Shown here: piece after piece, positions 16,144 through 26,170 of the stretch
How positions within the stretch are numbered: position 1 is the first letter of the stretch
Layout of the letters: every line of letters begins with the position of its first letter
Origin: Anaerolineae bacterium
GTDB lineage: Bacteria > Chloroflexota > Anaerolineae > Anaerolineales > Villigracilaceae
DNA: 64,000 bases
Direction: 5' to 3'
NCBI GenBank assembly: GCA_018648685.1
Contig: JABGQT010000134.1
Coordinates: 1 to 64,000 of the forward strand
Notes under the pieces: generated by a model
Seen by the model: only the letters and a program-made list of their open reading frames with translations
Told to the model about the DNA's origin: nothing
The model's database searches: none
Position numbers and translations under genes: made by a program

Positions 16144-18267
16144 TTATTTGAATAGCAAATAGCCTAAAATCGCAACTACGCCGAGTAATACAGAGAGAGC
16201 GTAAGAGCGTACAAAACCATTTTGGAGACGGCTCAAGCCTTCGGATGAGCGTTTGGTCATGTCGGCCAATTTATCGGCGATGGCATTGATAATGCCCATA
16301 TCGACGGGCTCAGATAAGAAGCGGGCTAATCCCTTGAAACCAGCGTAGATAACACTGTCGTGGAACCAATCGTGCCAGAAGTTCCAATCAACGGTAACTG
16401 AAAGGAATTTAGCCAGTTTTTCAAATGGTTTAATAACGAGGGCACCATAGCCTTCATCGACAAACCATTTATTTTCCATGCCCGTGAAGAGGAAGCCAAG
16501 CGGTTTCTTGAGCGGATCTGGCTGCCCATCTTTGAGCGGATTTTTGCCGTAAATCAGCCATGAGAAGAAAATTGCAAGCAATGCCAAAATGGTGGAAATA
16601 CCAGCAACACCAAGATCAAGCGGCAAACCTTCAACATGACCAAGCGTGTGCTCTAGCCAATGCCCAAGGTTATGGAAGCCGTCAAAAGGCAAATTCATCG
16701 CACCGCCCAAAACAGCAAGTACAGCTAAAACCATCAAGGGAACGGTCATTACAGGAGGACTTTCTTCGGCATGTTTAGCAACTTCGGTGCGTTCTTTTCC
16801 GAAGAAGACCATCCAGATCTGTCGTCCCATATAGAAAGCAGTCAGGAATGCGGCAATGGAAAGCAGCCAGTAAACGCCGGGGAAATGCTCAGCGTGAAGT
16901 TTTGCATCTAGCAGAATTTCATCCTTTGACCAGAAACCCGCGAAGGGGAAAATACCTGCAAGGGCCAGCGTACCAGCCATATAAAGCCAGAAAGTGACCG
17001 GCATTTGTTTGCGGAGATTACCCATGTTGCGCATGTCGCCGGGATCGAAAACTTCTTCTTCCTCATCATGATGGGCATCAGCATCGCCGTGATCGTCGTG
17101 TCCGTGCGCAAGGTGATGATGTCCACGTTCCATACCGAGAATAATCGAGCCTGCAGAAAGGAAGAGTAAAGCTTTGAAGAAAGCGTGTGTGGCAAGGTGG
17201 AAAATACCAGCAACGTAAGCACCCATACCAACAGCAGCGACCATGAAACCAAGCTGACTGATGGTGGAATATGCCAAAACTTTCTTAATATCGTATTGCC
17301 CAACAGCAATTGTCGCGGCGAAAAGAGCCGTGACCGCGCCGATCATGGCGACAATATACGAAGCACCATGCACCAAGTTATAAAGCGGTGCAGAACGAAC
17401 GACCAAATAAACGCCAGCCGTGACCATTGTGGCTGCATGAATGAGCGCAGAAACGGGGGTAGGGCCAGCCATCGCGTCCGGGAGCCAGACATAGAGCGGA
17501 ACTTGAGCAGATTTACCGGTCACGCCGATGAGCATGAAAAGGGTAATCGCCGAGATCACGATGGGATCCGGGTGCGCTTCGGCGGCTTTGAAAACAGCAT
17601 CAAATTGGAGGCTGCCGAAATGCCAGAAAGTGGTGAAGATCGCGAGCAGGAAACCGAAATCCCCAACGCGGTTGGCGATAAAGGCTTTTTTGCCAGCTTC
17701 AGCATTTGCGGTGCTTTTTTGTCCGAGGGTGTCGAAATCGTACCAGAAACCGATCAGCAAGAAGGAGCAAAGTCCCACGCCTTCCCAACCGACGAAGAGC
17801 ATCAGATAGGAATCGCCGCTGACCAAGATCATCATCATGGCGATGAAAAGGTTCAGGAAAACGAAGAAGCGGCGGAAGCGTTTTACATCATCCTTGAAAC
17901 GCACATCTTCGTGCATATAGCCGATGGCATAAATATGGATGAGCGTACCAACACCGGATACGACGAGCATCATCACCGTAGAGAGGGTATCTATACGGAA
18001 AGTCCAATCAAGTTGGAGTTCACCAATGTGAATCCACTCTGCAAAGGGGACGGTGACAGTATGGCCGTGTGTGGCAGAAAGAGAATATGCCAGCAAAACC
18101 GAGACGACGAAAGCCATCCCGGATGCAAGGCTTGCTACCGTTCCGATAGCTTTCTCGCTCATTTTCCCACCGAAGATCATGTTGAACAACAAGCCAATCA
18201 CGGGAAAGAAAACGAGCCAAGGTGCTAAGAAGAAATAGCCAGTATTTGCAGCTTCAGAAAAATTCAT
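16144..18267 (-). CDS. nuoL: NADH-quinone oxidoreductase subunit L
   Basis: 707 residues, the distal proton-pumping subunit of complex I with the long lateral helix at its C-terminus. Conserved parts are FRIDTLSTVMMLVVSGVGTLIHIYAIGYM, FVGWEGVGLCSFLLIGFW with E162, SAQVPLYVWLPDAMAGPTPVSALIHAATMVTAGVYL, and AYSTISQLGFM. The protein is longer than the E. coli form partly because of a His/Asp/Glu-rich loop at residues 383-405 (HHH, HGHDDHGD, HHDEEEE) between two helices. The loop would face the solvent and may bind metal or buffer protons; that is inference. Confidence 0.97.
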   Translation of the reverse strand: MNFSEAANTGYFFLAPWLVFFPVIGLLFNMIFGGKMSEKAIGTVASLASGMAFVVSVLLAYSLSATHGHTVTVPFAEWIHIGELQLDWTFRIDTLSTVMMLVVSGVGTLIHIYAIGYMHEDVRFKDDVKRFRRFFVFLNLFIAMMMILVSGDSYLMLFVGWEGVGLCSFLLIGFWYDFDTLGQKSTANAEAGKKAFIANRVGDFGFLLAIFTTFWHFGSLQFDAVFKAAEAHPDPIVISAITLFMLIGVTGKSAQVPLYVWLPDAMAGPTPVSALIHAATMVTAGVYLVVRSAPLYNLVHGASYIVAMIGAVTALFAATIAVGQYDIKKVLAYSTISQLGFMVAAVGMGAYVAGIFHLATHAFFKALLFLSAGSIILGMERGHHHLAHGHDDHGDADAHHDEEEEVFDPGDMRNMGNLRKQMPVTFWLYMAGTLALAGIFPFAGFWSKDEILLDAKLHAEHFPGVYWLLSIAAFLTAFYMGRQIWMVFFGKERTEVAKHAEESPPVMTVPLMVLAVLAVLGGAMNLPFDGFHNLGHWLEHTLGHVEGLPLDLGVAGISTILALLAIFFSWLIYGKNPLKDGQPDPLKKPLGFLFTGMENKWFVDEGYGALVIKPFEKLAKFLSVTVDWNFWHDWFHDSVIYAGFKGLARFLSEPVDMGIINAIADKLADMTKRSSEGLSRLQNGFVRSYALSVLLGVVAILGYLLFK

Positions 18268-18273
18268 ATTGGC

Positions 18274-18582
18274 TTATCCTTTCAACAAGTTGATCTGGTC
18301 AACATCAATGCTTTTCTTCGTGCGGAAGATAGCAACGATCAAAGCCAGCCCAACTGCTACTTCTGCGGCAGCGACGGTCATAATAAAGAAGACAAAAATT
18401 TGTCCATCCAAGCTATTATTTACGCTGGAGAAAGCGACGAATGCAAGATTTGCTGCATTTAGCATCAACTCAATAGACATAAAGATAACAAGCGCATTAC
18501 GACGTACGAGTACGCCCAAAACACCGATAATGAAGAGGATTGCAGAAAGCCCGATGTAATAGTTTACAGAAACACCTTCCAT
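18274..18582 (-). CDS. nuoK: NADH-quinone oxidoreductase subunit K
   Basis: 102 residues, three membrane helices, full length for NuoK. The conserved acidic residues for proton transfer are seen in [15 protein letters not shown] (helix 2) and in [17 protein letters not shown] (helix 3). The start overlaps the end of nuoJ by 1 base and the stop is 6 bases before nuoL, as usual for this operon. It helps link the quinone site to the antiporter subunits. Confidence 0.96.
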   Translation of the reverse strand: MEGVSVNYYIGLSAILFIIGVLGVLVRRNALVIFMSIELMLNAANLAFVAFSSVNNSLDGQIFVFFIMTVAAAEVAVGLALIVAIFRTKKSIDVDQINLLKG

Positions 18583-19100
18583 TAGCTTTGCCCTCCTTTT
18601 TTCTCTTTATTTGTCAGCACAATAGCACCAACCATGGCGACCAAAAGCAAAATAGATGTCACTTCAAAAGGAAGTAAGTATTGGTCAAAAAGAAGATTGC
18701 CAATAGCTTGAGGACTCCCAGTGCTTTCAGTTGGGGCATTGTTAATTAAACCTGGTGTTTTTTGGGTAAGTATCAAGTAAACACCTTCAACCATCAAAAC
18801 AACGGCAAGAAAAACTGCCATTGGTTTCTGCCATGGGAGCACAGTCCGCTCAGGCAACTCATCCGTGCCTAAAAGCATGATAACGAAAAGGAAAAGCACC
18901 ATGATCGCACCCGCATAAACGGTAACTTGCGTGATAGCGATAAAAGGCGCACCTAAAAGCAGATAAAAAACAGCGACAGTCGAAAAATTAAGCACAAGGA
19001 ACAAAGCCGAATATACAGCATTTCGGCTAAGTAACATGCCCACGGCCGTAGCAATCGCTACAGCAGCAAGAATTAGGAAGAGAATAAGATCAGTAGTCAT
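18582..19100 (-). CDS. nuoJ: NADH-quinone oxidoreductase subunit J
   Basis: 172 residues with five hydrophobic segments. The hallmark helix 3 region [24 protein letters not shown] holds the pi-bulge Tyr of NuoJ. A short periplasmic loop follows ([15 protein letters not shown]) before the last helix, and the tail is basic (NKEKKGG). It sits 7 bases after nuoI and overlaps nuoK by 1 base. Confidence 0.95.
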   Translation of the reverse strand: MTTDLILFLILAAVAIATAVGMLLSRNAVYSALFLVLNFSTVAVFYLLLGAPFIAITQVTVYAGAIMVLFLFVIMLLGTDELPERTVLPWQKPMAVFLAVVLMVEGVYLILTQKTPGLINNAPTESTGSPQAIGNLLFDQYLLPFEVTSILLLVAMVGAIVLTNKEKKGGQS

Positions 19101-19107
19101 AGTTCAC

Positions 19108-19614
19108 CTAATAATCCATCGGATCTTTCATCTCAGGAATAGAACGGTCGAAAGTACCCGGTTCTGTTTTCTGCGGCGTAGTTTTCCCATTTGAAGGTAC
19201 AGGAACGATCAGCTTTTCTTTGGGAAAAATTGCCTCAAAGCGGCTGGTGAAGTTGACATCATACTCATGTTCCAAAACAATCGCTTCCGTTGGACAAGCA
19301 TCTTCACAGTAGCCACAGTAGATACAGCGCAAGAAATTAATCTCGTAAGTACTTGCATAGCGGTCACCAGGAGAATAACGTTCTTCATCGGTATTCTCTG
19401 AGGCTTCCACAAAGATCGCATCCGCGGGGCAGGCTGCTGCACAAAGAGCACAGCCGATGCACTTTTCTAAACCATTATCATAACGTTTCAGTTCATGACG
19501 ACCTTTATAGCGTGGGCGAACGGGTCGCTTCACTTCCGGATACTGGATCGTAACCGGTTTTGCTATCATCATCTTGAACGTGGTCTTTAAACCACGGAGC
19601 AACTCAACGAGCAT
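19108..19614 (-). CDS. nuoI: NADH-quinone oxidoreductase subunit I (two 4Fe-4S clusters)
   Basis: 168 residues. Two complete CxxCxxCxxxCP motifs hold clusters N6a and N6b: C52-C55-C58-C62 (CIGCALCAAACP) and C97-C100-C103-C107 (CIYCGYCEDACP). The N-terminus carries an amphipathic membrane-contact region ([15 protein letters not shown]). It passes electrons from the NuoG clusters toward NuoB. The first 11 bases overlap the end of nuoH. Confidence 0.97.
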   Translation of the reverse strand: MLVELLRGLKTTFKMMIAKPVTIQYPEVKRPVRPRYKGRHELKRYDNGLEKCIGCALCAAACPADAIFVEASENTDEERYSPGDRYASTYEINFLRCIYCGYCEDACPTEAIVLEHEYDVNFTSRFEAIFPKEKLIVPVPSNGKTTPQKTEPGTFDRSIPEMKDPMDY

Positions 19615-20695
19615 TTGCCTTCCTCCTTAGAGAAAGATTTATTGTATGAACTGCGATTGCACCAGCACCAATGGAAAGAAGTGGTACAAGCCACATCATC
19701 TCCAAAAGAATACCGGTCGCAGCAATAAATACCAAAGCCAAAGCAAGGGGGAGCAAAATCTTCCAACCCAGATCCATTAGACGATCATAACGAATACGAG
19801 GCCAGGAAGCTCGCACCCAGATCATCAATCCAAGAATAATGACAATCTTAACGAACATATAAATCGGACCCAACCACCAATATACGTCTATACCAGGGCC
19901 GCGATAACCGCCCCAAAAAAGCGTCGCAATGATCGCAGACATCGAAACCATCTTCGTATATTCAGCCATGAAGAAGAGCGCAAATTTCATTCCGGAATAT
20001 TCCACGTTAAAACCAGCAGAAAGTTCTTGCTCGGCTTCGGGCATATCGAAGGGACCGCGATTCAACTCCGCCAAAGTCGCGAAGAAAAACACAACTGCCC
20101 CTACAGGTTGCAGAAATACAAACCATAATCCACGTTGTGCTTCAACGATCTCGCTCATTCTCATCGAATTTGCTAGCAAAATAACACCAACAAAAGAAAG
20201 ACCCATAGCCAATTCGTAGCTAACCATCTGAGCCGTAGAGCGTAACCCGCCCATCATGGCGTATTTATTATTGCTCGCCCAGCCGCCCAAAACAATGCCG
20301 TAGACCGCAATCGAAGCTACAGACATAATATAAAGAACGCCTACGTTTACGTCTGCAATGCTCAGCATGACCTCACGCCCGCCAATTGTCACGATACCAC
20401 CCCACGGGACAGTCGCTGTGATCAAAATAGCCGGTACAACGGTGATAATCGGAGCCAAGATAAAAACAAGTCTGTACGCTTGGCCGGGGATAAACTCTTC
20501 TTTGAAGATCAGCTTAACCGCATCGGCAACAGGCTGTAAAAGTCCCGCAGGTCCCGCACGATTCGGTCCCACACGAGATTGAATACGAGCCAATCCGCGT
20601 CGTTCATAATAAGTTAGGTAGGCAAACCCCGTCAAAAGCACCAAGATCAAAATCAGTGATTTGATGACCATTTCCCAAAACAAAGCAGAGTCCAT
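19604..20695 (-). CDS. nuoH: NADH-quinone oxidoreductase subunit H
   Basis: 363 residues with about eight or nine helices; it forms much of the quinone chamber of complex I. Signature segments are [63 protein letters not shown] with the charged quinone-channel residues, and [20 protein letters not shown]. Length and order are standard. Its end overlaps nuoI by 11 bases and it starts 11 bases after nuoG. Confidence 0.97.
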   Translation of the reverse strand: MDSALFWEMVIKSLILILVLLTGFAYLTYYERRGLARIQSRVGPNRAGPAGLLQPVADAVKLIFKEEFIPGQAYRLVFILAPIITVVPAILITATVPWGGIVTIGGREVMLSIADVNVGVLYIMSVASIAVYGIVLGGWASNNKYAMMGGLRSTAQMVSYELAMGLSFVGVILLANSMRMSEIVEAQRGLWFVFLQPVGAVVFFFATLAELNRGPFDMPEAEQELSAGFNVEYSGMKFALFFMAEYTKMVSMSAIIATLFWGGYRGPGIDVYWWLGPIYMFVKIVIILGLMIWVRASWPRIRYDRLMDLGWKILLPLALALVFIAATGILLEMMWLVPLLSIGAGAIAVHTINLSLRRKANAR

Positions 20696-20706
20696 AAAAG
20701 ATCCTT

Positions 20707-22629
20707 TTACGCCTTAGCAGGGAGCGTTACGCCCAAACCCTGCTTATTTTCGTAGCAAGTGCCGCCAATGAGTAGGCTCTCTTCTGCGCTCACTTTTGCC
20801 AAATCTGCATAGTTCAAATCAGAAAAAGCTGAAAAAACATCTTCTGCATCAATATCCAAAGTTACGCCCATTTTCTCGGCAACTTGCGCCGTGATCACAT
20901 AACCGGGCAAGGCATCGCCTATCGGCTGGACAGCGGAGAAGAAACGTTGTACACGTCGTTCAGCAGATGTGAAAGTCCCCTCAGCTTCTGCAGCAATCTG
21001 GGATGCGAGCGTCACGCCCGCCTTTTCACTTGCCTCCGTCATGGATACAGTTTGCGCAACAACAAAATCTGCCGCTTCAACAGCAGACGCTACCAAAGCA
21101 TCTTTTCCAGCAACGTACACTGTTTTGCCCTTTAATGCAGAGAGATCGGAAATGGCTTCATAGCCCATTTCCCATGCGCCTTGTGTATTCGCCTCTGCCC
21201 AAACACCGATCAAGCTGGTCGGGTTCAGCGCGGCACAAAATTGCGCAAGAGCATCATCTCCGCTATATAAAACAACAGTATTTTCAGCATTAGCAAAAAC
21301 TTCTTCTGCAATCTCTAAACCTTTTCTAACATCACGCACAACTGTCGTTGCAAAAGCATCTAAACGGGTTTCAGCTTCAGTAGCCACGATTAGTTTTGCG
21401 CCACGATCAGCCGCTTGTTTTGCACGCAGCCAAAAGATCGGTGCTTCAGCATAAAGATCACCGCCAATAACCAAAATCGCATCACCAGCACCTGATTTAC
21501 TATAAGAACCAGATTTTGTGGTCAATGCACCACCGCCAACTTCGCTGTAGCAAAGTGCTTTGCCACCAACTTCATCGGCGAGAGATTTCATATTGAAAAG
21601 CTCTTCATTAGAGAGACTGCCGTCAACCAAAAAGACAGCGTCACCTTTGGCTGCGCTCAATTTTTCGGCGGCTTTGGCAACGGCTTCTGTCCATTCTTCT
21701 GGCTTCGGTGCAAGAAGACGACCTTCTGCGCTAAAATCAGCAAACCTACCTTTATCACAGATCCAGGTTTCGTTGACAGCTTCATTCTGGCGGGGCATAA
21801 CACGTTTTACAATAATCTTGCCACCGCTTTTTGCATCGCGGCGCGTGTTGAGAACAGTATTACAGCCAACGGGACATTCGCCACAGACAGAGGCAGTTGC
21901 TTCCATTTCCCAGGGTCGCGCACCAAAACGGAATTGAGCAGTGGTTAACGCACCCACAGGACAAATATCGGTGGTATTTCCTGCAAAAACGGAATCAAAG
22001 CCAGGATCCGAGGTTGTCATGATTTGGGTTTTGCTACCACGCTCTTCAAATCCGAGAACGGCTTCGCCAACAACTTCATCCTGAAAGCGGACACAACGTC
22101 CACATTGGATACAGCGTTCTCTATCTAGCCAGATCAAATCGCCAAGCGGGAAATGTTTCTCAGAATGACGTTTTTCGTTAAAGTTGAAACGACTTTCCGC
22201 ACTTCCATGAGCAAGGGTCAAATCCTGCAAGAGACATTCGCCGCCTTTATCACAAACGGGGCAATCCAAGGGGTGCGATGAAAGCTGGAATTCGAGCATA
22301 TCGTTTTGCCCTTTGACAGCTTTTTCGCTGGTGGTCTTGACGACCATTCCTTCTGAAACGGGGTTGGTACAAGATGTTTCAAGCTTCCAGCCCCAATTGA
22401 TCTTGGGGGAACCATCTTCTTCCAAGACTGCTTCACCAGTCGCACGGTCAAAAGCGGGTCTGCCGATTTCAACGAGACACTGGCGGCACATGCCAACCGG
22501 TTCCATTTTAGGATGGTAACAGAAGACAGGAATATCAATTCCAGCTTTTTTGGCAGCATCCACCACCAAACTACCAGCGGGAACGCTTACTTCTTTTCCA
22601 TCAATCGTGAGAGTAACTTCTTTGGTCAT
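20707..22629 (-). CDS. nuoG: NADH-quinone oxidoreductase subunit G
   Basis: 640 residues. The N-terminal third binds clusters N1b (C37, C48, C51, C87), N5 (H119, C123, C126, C132) and N4 (C173, C176, C179, C223). A further set, C249-x2-C252-x3-C256-x34-C291, matches the N7-type ligand pattern kept only in some bacteria such as E. coli and Thermus. The C-terminal molybdopterin-oxidoreductase-like domain is reduced (about 300-640) compared with the roughly 900-residue E. coli protein. No molybdenum site is expected. The gene lies 24 bases after nuoF. Confidence 0.95.
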   Translation of the reverse strand: MTKEVTLTIDGKEVSVPAGSLVVDAAKKAGIDIPVFCYHPKMEPVGMCRQCLVEIGRPAFDRATGEAVLEEDGSPKINWGWKLETSCTNPVSEGMVVKTTSEKAVKGQNDMLEFQLSSHPLDCPVCDKGGECLLQDLTLAHGSAESRFNFNEKRHSEKHFPLGDLIWLDRERCIQCGRCVRFQDEVVGEAVLGFEERGSKTQIMTTSDPGFDSVFAGNTTDICPVGALTTAQFRFGARPWEMEATASVCGECPVGCNTVLNTRRDAKSGGKIIVKRVMPRQNEAVNETWICDKGRFADFSAEGRLLAPKPEEWTEAVAKAAEKLSAAKGDAVFLVDGSLSNEELFNMKSLADEVGGKALCYSEVGGGALTTKSGSYSKSGAGDAILVIGGDLYAEAPIFWLRAKQAADRGAKLIVATEAETRLDAFATTVVRDVRKGLEIAEEVFANAENTVVLYSGDDALAQFCAALNPTSLIGVWAEANTQGAWEMGYEAISDLSALKGKTVYVAGKDALVASAVEAADFVVAQTVSMTEASEKAGVTLASQIAAEAEGTFTSAERRVQRFFSAVQPIGDALPGYVITAQVAEKMGVTLDIDAEDVFSAFSDLNYADLAKVSAEESLLIGGTCYENKQGLGVTLPAKA

Positions 22630-22653
22630 AAAAATACCTTTAAGTATTTCGTA

Positions 22654-23883
22654 TTATGCAAAATCTTCAGGGAAACGCTCAATGGAACTCACAACAGCCA
22701 TCGTTGAAAATTCGCCGAGAGCGCATAGCGTTGTACCTTGCATCTGCGTGGCAACGTCTTTGAGCAATGCCACATCTTCTTCTGTCCCTTCGCCGCTATG
22801 AATACGCTCAGTGAGCTTTTTCATCCAATAGGATCCTTCACGGCAAGGGGTACATTTACCACAAGATTCGTGATGGAAGAAGTCCATTGTCTTTCTAATG
22901 AGCCAGTCGAGGCTGACCGAATCATCCACTACTATCACAGATGCAGAGCCGAGATCGCCGCCGACATTAGGGACATCCTCGTAAGTCAACGGAGTATCGA
23001 GGGCTTCATCATTTGCCACAACCATCGAAGAGGATGCGCCAGCAGGCATGATCGCCTTGATGGATTTCCCATCAGGAATACCGCCACCATGTGTAAAAAT
23101 CAACTCACGGAAAGTAGTTCCTAAAGGAAGCTCATAGTTGCCCGGTTTATTCACATTTCCCGAAAGGGAGAAAATCTTTGTACCAGGGCTTTTTTCGGTG
23201 CCAAATTTTCTATAGCCATATGCACCGTTATTAATAATATAGGGAACACTTGTCAGAGTTTCAACATTGTTCACAACAGTCGGTTTATTATACAAACCCT
23301 GCGAAGGCGGGAAAGGCGGGCGCACACGCGGTTGTCCACGTTTGCCTTCCATTGATTCAAGCAAAGCTGTCTCTTCGCCGCAGATATATGCACCTGCACC
23401 GAGATGGGTGTAAATTTTCAAGGAACAATCTGTGCCCTGAATATTTTCACCCAAGAAACCAGCTTTTTCCATTTCTTCGATCTTTTCATCGAGAAAATGC
23501 GCTACTTCCCAGAATTCACCACGCAAATAGATATAAGCTGCGTTTGCACCAACGGCATAAGACGCAATTGCTATCCCTTCAAGGAATTGGAAAGGATTGC
23601 TTTCCATGATCTCGCGATCTTTGAAAGTTCCAGGCTCAGATTCATCGGCGTTGGCGACAACATAATGGGGCCAGTTGTTATTGTCCATAAAGGACCATTT
23701 CACGCCAGCGGGAAAACCTGCGCCGCCACGACCGCGTAATCCAGCCGCTTTGACTTCGTTGGTCACATCAGCAGTATCCATCTTGAGGGCTTTCTTTAGG
23801 CCTTCAAAACCATCTTCTTTCATGAAGACATCAATCTGGTTGAGTTTCGGAATATCACGATGACGGAGAAGCATATAGTCCAT
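22654..23883 (-). CDS. nuoF: NADH-quinone oxidoreductase subunit F (NADH and FMN site)
   Basis: 409 residues. The FMN and NADH site is shown by GLRGRGGAGFPAGVKW, NADESEPGTFKDREIM, and GAGAYICGEETALLESMEGKRGQPR. A SLBB segment (LPLGTTFRELIF) follows. The N3 4Fe-4S cluster ligands are CGKCTPCREG plus the later Cys in TTLCALGEF. This is the entry point for electrons from NADH. It overlaps nuoE by 1 base, so the NuoE-F-G dehydrogenase module is complete. Confidence 0.97.
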   Translation of the reverse strand: MDYMLLRHRDIPKLNQIDVFMKEDGFEGLKKALKMDTADVTNEVKAAGLRGRGGAGFPAGVKWSFMDNNNWPHYVVANADESEPGTFKDREIMESNPFQFLEGIAIASYAVGANAAYIYLRGEFWEVAHFLDEKIEEMEKAGFLGENIQGTDCSLKIYTHLGAGAYICGEETALLESMEGKRGQPRVRPPFPPSQGLYNKPTVVNNVETLTSVPYIINNGAYGYRKFGTEKSPGTKIFSLSGNVNKPGNYELPLGTTFRELIFTHGGGIPDGKSIKAIMPAGASSSMVVANDEALDTPLTYEDVPNVGGDLGSASVIVVDDSVSLDWLIRKTMDFFHHESCGKCTPCREGSYWMKKLTERIHSGEGTEEDVALLKDVATQMQGTTLCALGEFSTMAVVSSIERFPEDFA

Positions 23884-24389
23884 TATTTTGTCTCCTGCAC
23901 ATCTTTGCGAAGTTCTTCGATCAACTCCATTGTGGTGTCAACAGTCATCTTTTCGTGATATTTGATGCCTTTAGGACTCTGCACTTGGAACATCGGAGCT
24001 TTATCGCAAGCTGCCAAGCATTTCACTTCTTCGATAGTAATCAAACCATCTTCTGTGGTTTCACCGGGTTTTACATCCAGTTTTTCACATAGATCGGCAA
24101 GATATTGATCTGCACCTTTAAGCGCACAACCAATGTCAGTGCAAACTTGAATACGATACTGTCCGGCTTTTTCGTCGTGATACAAAGAGTAAAAACCAAC
24201 AATCGCTGAAATTTCGGTGGTTGTCATATCCAAAATTTGGGCAATATCGGCTTTATCTGCTTTGCTGACATAGCCTTCTTCGCGTTGTGCCATATAGAGC
24301 AATGCCATCACAGCCGAACGCTTATGCTCTGGCGGATATTTTGCCAGAATTTTCTCAATTTCTTGTGGATATTTTTCAGCTAGGCTCAT
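23883..24389 (-). CDS. nuoE: NADH-quinone oxidoreductase subunit E
   Basis: 168 residues with a thioredoxin-like 2Fe-2S domain holding cluster N1a. The ligands are C83 and C88 (CTDIGC) and C124 and C128 (CLAAC), at the spacing usual for this family. The N-terminal helical part (EKILAKYPPEHKRSAVMALLYMAQ) is also typical. The start overlaps the nuoD stop by 4 bases (ATGA). Confidence 0.96.
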   Translation of the reverse strand: MSLAEKYPQEIEKILAKYPPEHKRSAVMALLYMAQREEGYVSKADKADIAQILDMTTTEISAIVGFYSLYHDEKAGQYRIQVCTDIGCALKGADQYLADLCEKLDVKPGETTEDGLITIEEVKCLAACDKAPMFQVQSPKGIKYHEKMTVDTTMELIEELRKDVQETK

Positions 24390-25624
24390 CGATCCACATC
24401 TCCCAGAACAATATCAATGCTACCGATAATTGCAACCAAATCGGCAATCAAAAGACCCTCTGTCATATCAGGCAAAGCCTCCAGGTTATTATAGGAAGGC
24501 GTTCGCCAGTGAACACGATAAGGCTTCGGGCCACCGTCACTTTCAATAAATACGCCCAGCTCACCACGAGGAGATTCGACTGCGGCATAAAGGCTACCTT
24601 TGGGCACATCAAAACCATCTGTCCACAACTTGAAGTGGTGAATGAGCGATTCCATGCTTGTGCCGATCTCAGAGCGTGGGGGTGGGACAATCTTACGATC
24701 ATTCGAACGAACAGGTCCGAGCGGAAGTTTATTTAAGGCTTGCTCGATGATCTTCAATGATTCGCGCATTTCTTTAATGCGAACTAAATACCGAGCGTAA
24801 ACATCGCCCTCTGTCTCTGTGGGGACTTCAAAATCATACTGCTCATAGCCTGAGTACGGACGTTTCTTTCTCAAGTCCCAATCTGGGCCGGAGCCACGAA
24901 GAGTGGATCCCGTAACCCCCCACTGAATCGCTTCTTCTGCGGTCATTTTGCCGATACCCAACGTGCGGTCCAGGAAAAGGGGGTTTTTCGTTAGCAAGGC
25001 TTCATATTCATCAATTCGTTTCGGGAAAGTGTTCAAAACATTGCGAACAGCATCATCGAACTCGACAGGGACATCCCGCCAAAGGCCGCCTGGGCGGATA
25101 TAGGTGGTCATCATCCGTTGGCCAGAAACCAACTCAAGAATATCAAGAATAATTTCTCTCTCGCGGAATGCGTAAAGGAATACTGACATCGCAGCAACGT
25201 CCAACGAAGAGGTAGCCAGCCAAATCAGATGTGATGCGATACGTTGTAGCTCAGCGAGGATAACGCGGATGGCTTGCGCGCGAGGCGGAACATCCACATT
25301 AATCATCTTTTCAACTGCCAAGCAATAGGCAAAGTTATTTCCAACCGTATTGAGATAGTCGAGGCGATCTGTCATCACTTCGGCTTTCAAATAGGTTTTG
25401 GATTCCATATTTTTCTCAATACCTGTGTGTAAAAATCCAACATCAGGAACACAAGTAATAATCGTTTCGCCATCTAACTCAAGTAAAAGTCGCAAAACAC
25501 CATGCGTACTGGGGTGTTGAGGACCCATATTAAGGAGGACGGTTTCACCATCAAGCGCGCGTTGAGAAACAAGGTGCTTAATTTGATCTAAGGTAACTTC
25601 GGGAAGAGCATAAGGAGTAGCCAT
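24386..25624 (-). CDS. nuoD: NADH-quinone oxidoreductase subunit D
   Basis: 412 residues, the 49-kDa subunit lining the quinone pocket next to cluster N2. Conserved segments are NMGPQHPSTHGVLRLLLELDGE (with the quinone-site His), GFLHTGIEKNMESKTYLKAEVMTDRLDYLN, and SPRGELGVFIESDGGPKPYRVHWRTPSYNNLEALP, and it ends in DIVLGDVDR as usual. NuoC and NuoD are separate genes here, not fused as in E. coli. The start overlaps the nuoC stop by 1 base. Confidence 0.97.
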   Translation of the reverse strand: MATPYALPEVTLDQIKHLVSQRALDGETVLLNMGPQHPSTHGVLRLLLELDGETIITCVPDVGFLHTGIEKNMESKTYLKAEVMTDRLDYLNTVGNNFAYCLAVEKMINVDVPPRAQAIRVILAELQRIASHLIWLATSSLDVAAMSVFLYAFREREIILDILELVSGQRMMTTYIRPGGLWRDVPVEFDDAVRNVLNTFPKRIDEYEALLTKNPLFLDRTLGIGKMTAEEAIQWGVTGSTLRGSGPDWDLRKKRPYSGYEQYDFEVPTETEGDVYARYLVRIKEMRESLKIIEQALNKLPLGPVRSNDRKIVPPPRSEIGTSMESLIHHFKLWTDGFDVPKGSLYAAVESPRGELGVFIESDGGPKPYRVHWRTPSYNNLEALPDMTEGLLIADLVAIIGSIDIVLGDVDR

Positions 25625-26136
25625 TACATCTCTCCTTTTGGTTTGCTAAGATCAATTTCTTCAAAATTGAAGGTGAATTGCGGCTCTTCATAGCCCAAAG
25701 GATAATCTTTACGCAGGGGGTGGCCATCCCAATCATCTGGCATTAGGATGCGACGCAAGTCGGGATGTCCTTCAACCTTGATACCAAACATGTCCCAGAG
25801 TTCACGTTCACGCCAATTAGCGTTTTTATAAACACCAGTCAATGTAGGAATCGTGGGGTTTTCTCCTGCGACAGGAACCCGCAAAGTGAGTTGCAAATTC
25901 TTGCTGAGGGAATTGAATACATACACAATATGAAAGCGCGGAGATTCTTCAGGGAAGTAATCGACGGCCGTTATTGTGGAAAGGAGCGCAAAATCAAAAT
26001 CATCGCGCAATTTTTGACCAGCAGCAATAATATTTTCGGAGGAAAGCACAACTTCTACTTCTCCGAATATTTCTCTCGCTTCTGCGCCAAAATCCTTTTC
26101 TAAGGTTTGAACGATCGGTTGGAGTTTTTTATCCAT
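25624..26136 (-). CDS. nuoC: NADH-quinone oxidoreductase subunit C
   Basis: 170 residues of the 30-kDa subunit family, a structural part of the peripheral arm. The signature is ERELWDMFGIKVEGHPDLRR followed by ILMPDDWDGHPLRKDYPLGYE. A preceding beta-rich segment (FHIVYVFNSLSKNLQLTLRVPV) is normal. It lies 34 bases after nuoB and overlaps nuoD by 1 base. Confidence 0.96.
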   Translation of the reverse strand: MDKKLQPIVQTLEKDFGAEAREIFGEVEVVLSSENIIAAGQKLRDDFDFALLSTITAVDYFPEESPRFHIVYVFNSLSKNLQLTLRVPVAGENPTIPTLTGVYKNANWRERELWDMFGIKVEGHPDLRRILMPDDWDGHPLRKDYPLGYEEPQFTFNFEEIDLSKPKGEM

Positions 26137-26170
26137 AAATAGTTCTGTCTTTTATTTTAGAGTGTCTTTA

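Noticed and set aside
17185-18228. Long open frame (347 codons) on the plus strand opposite nuoL
   Set aside because: It is the antisense of a well-supported nuoL and its predicted protein is a mix of charged residues without any domain or ribosome site.
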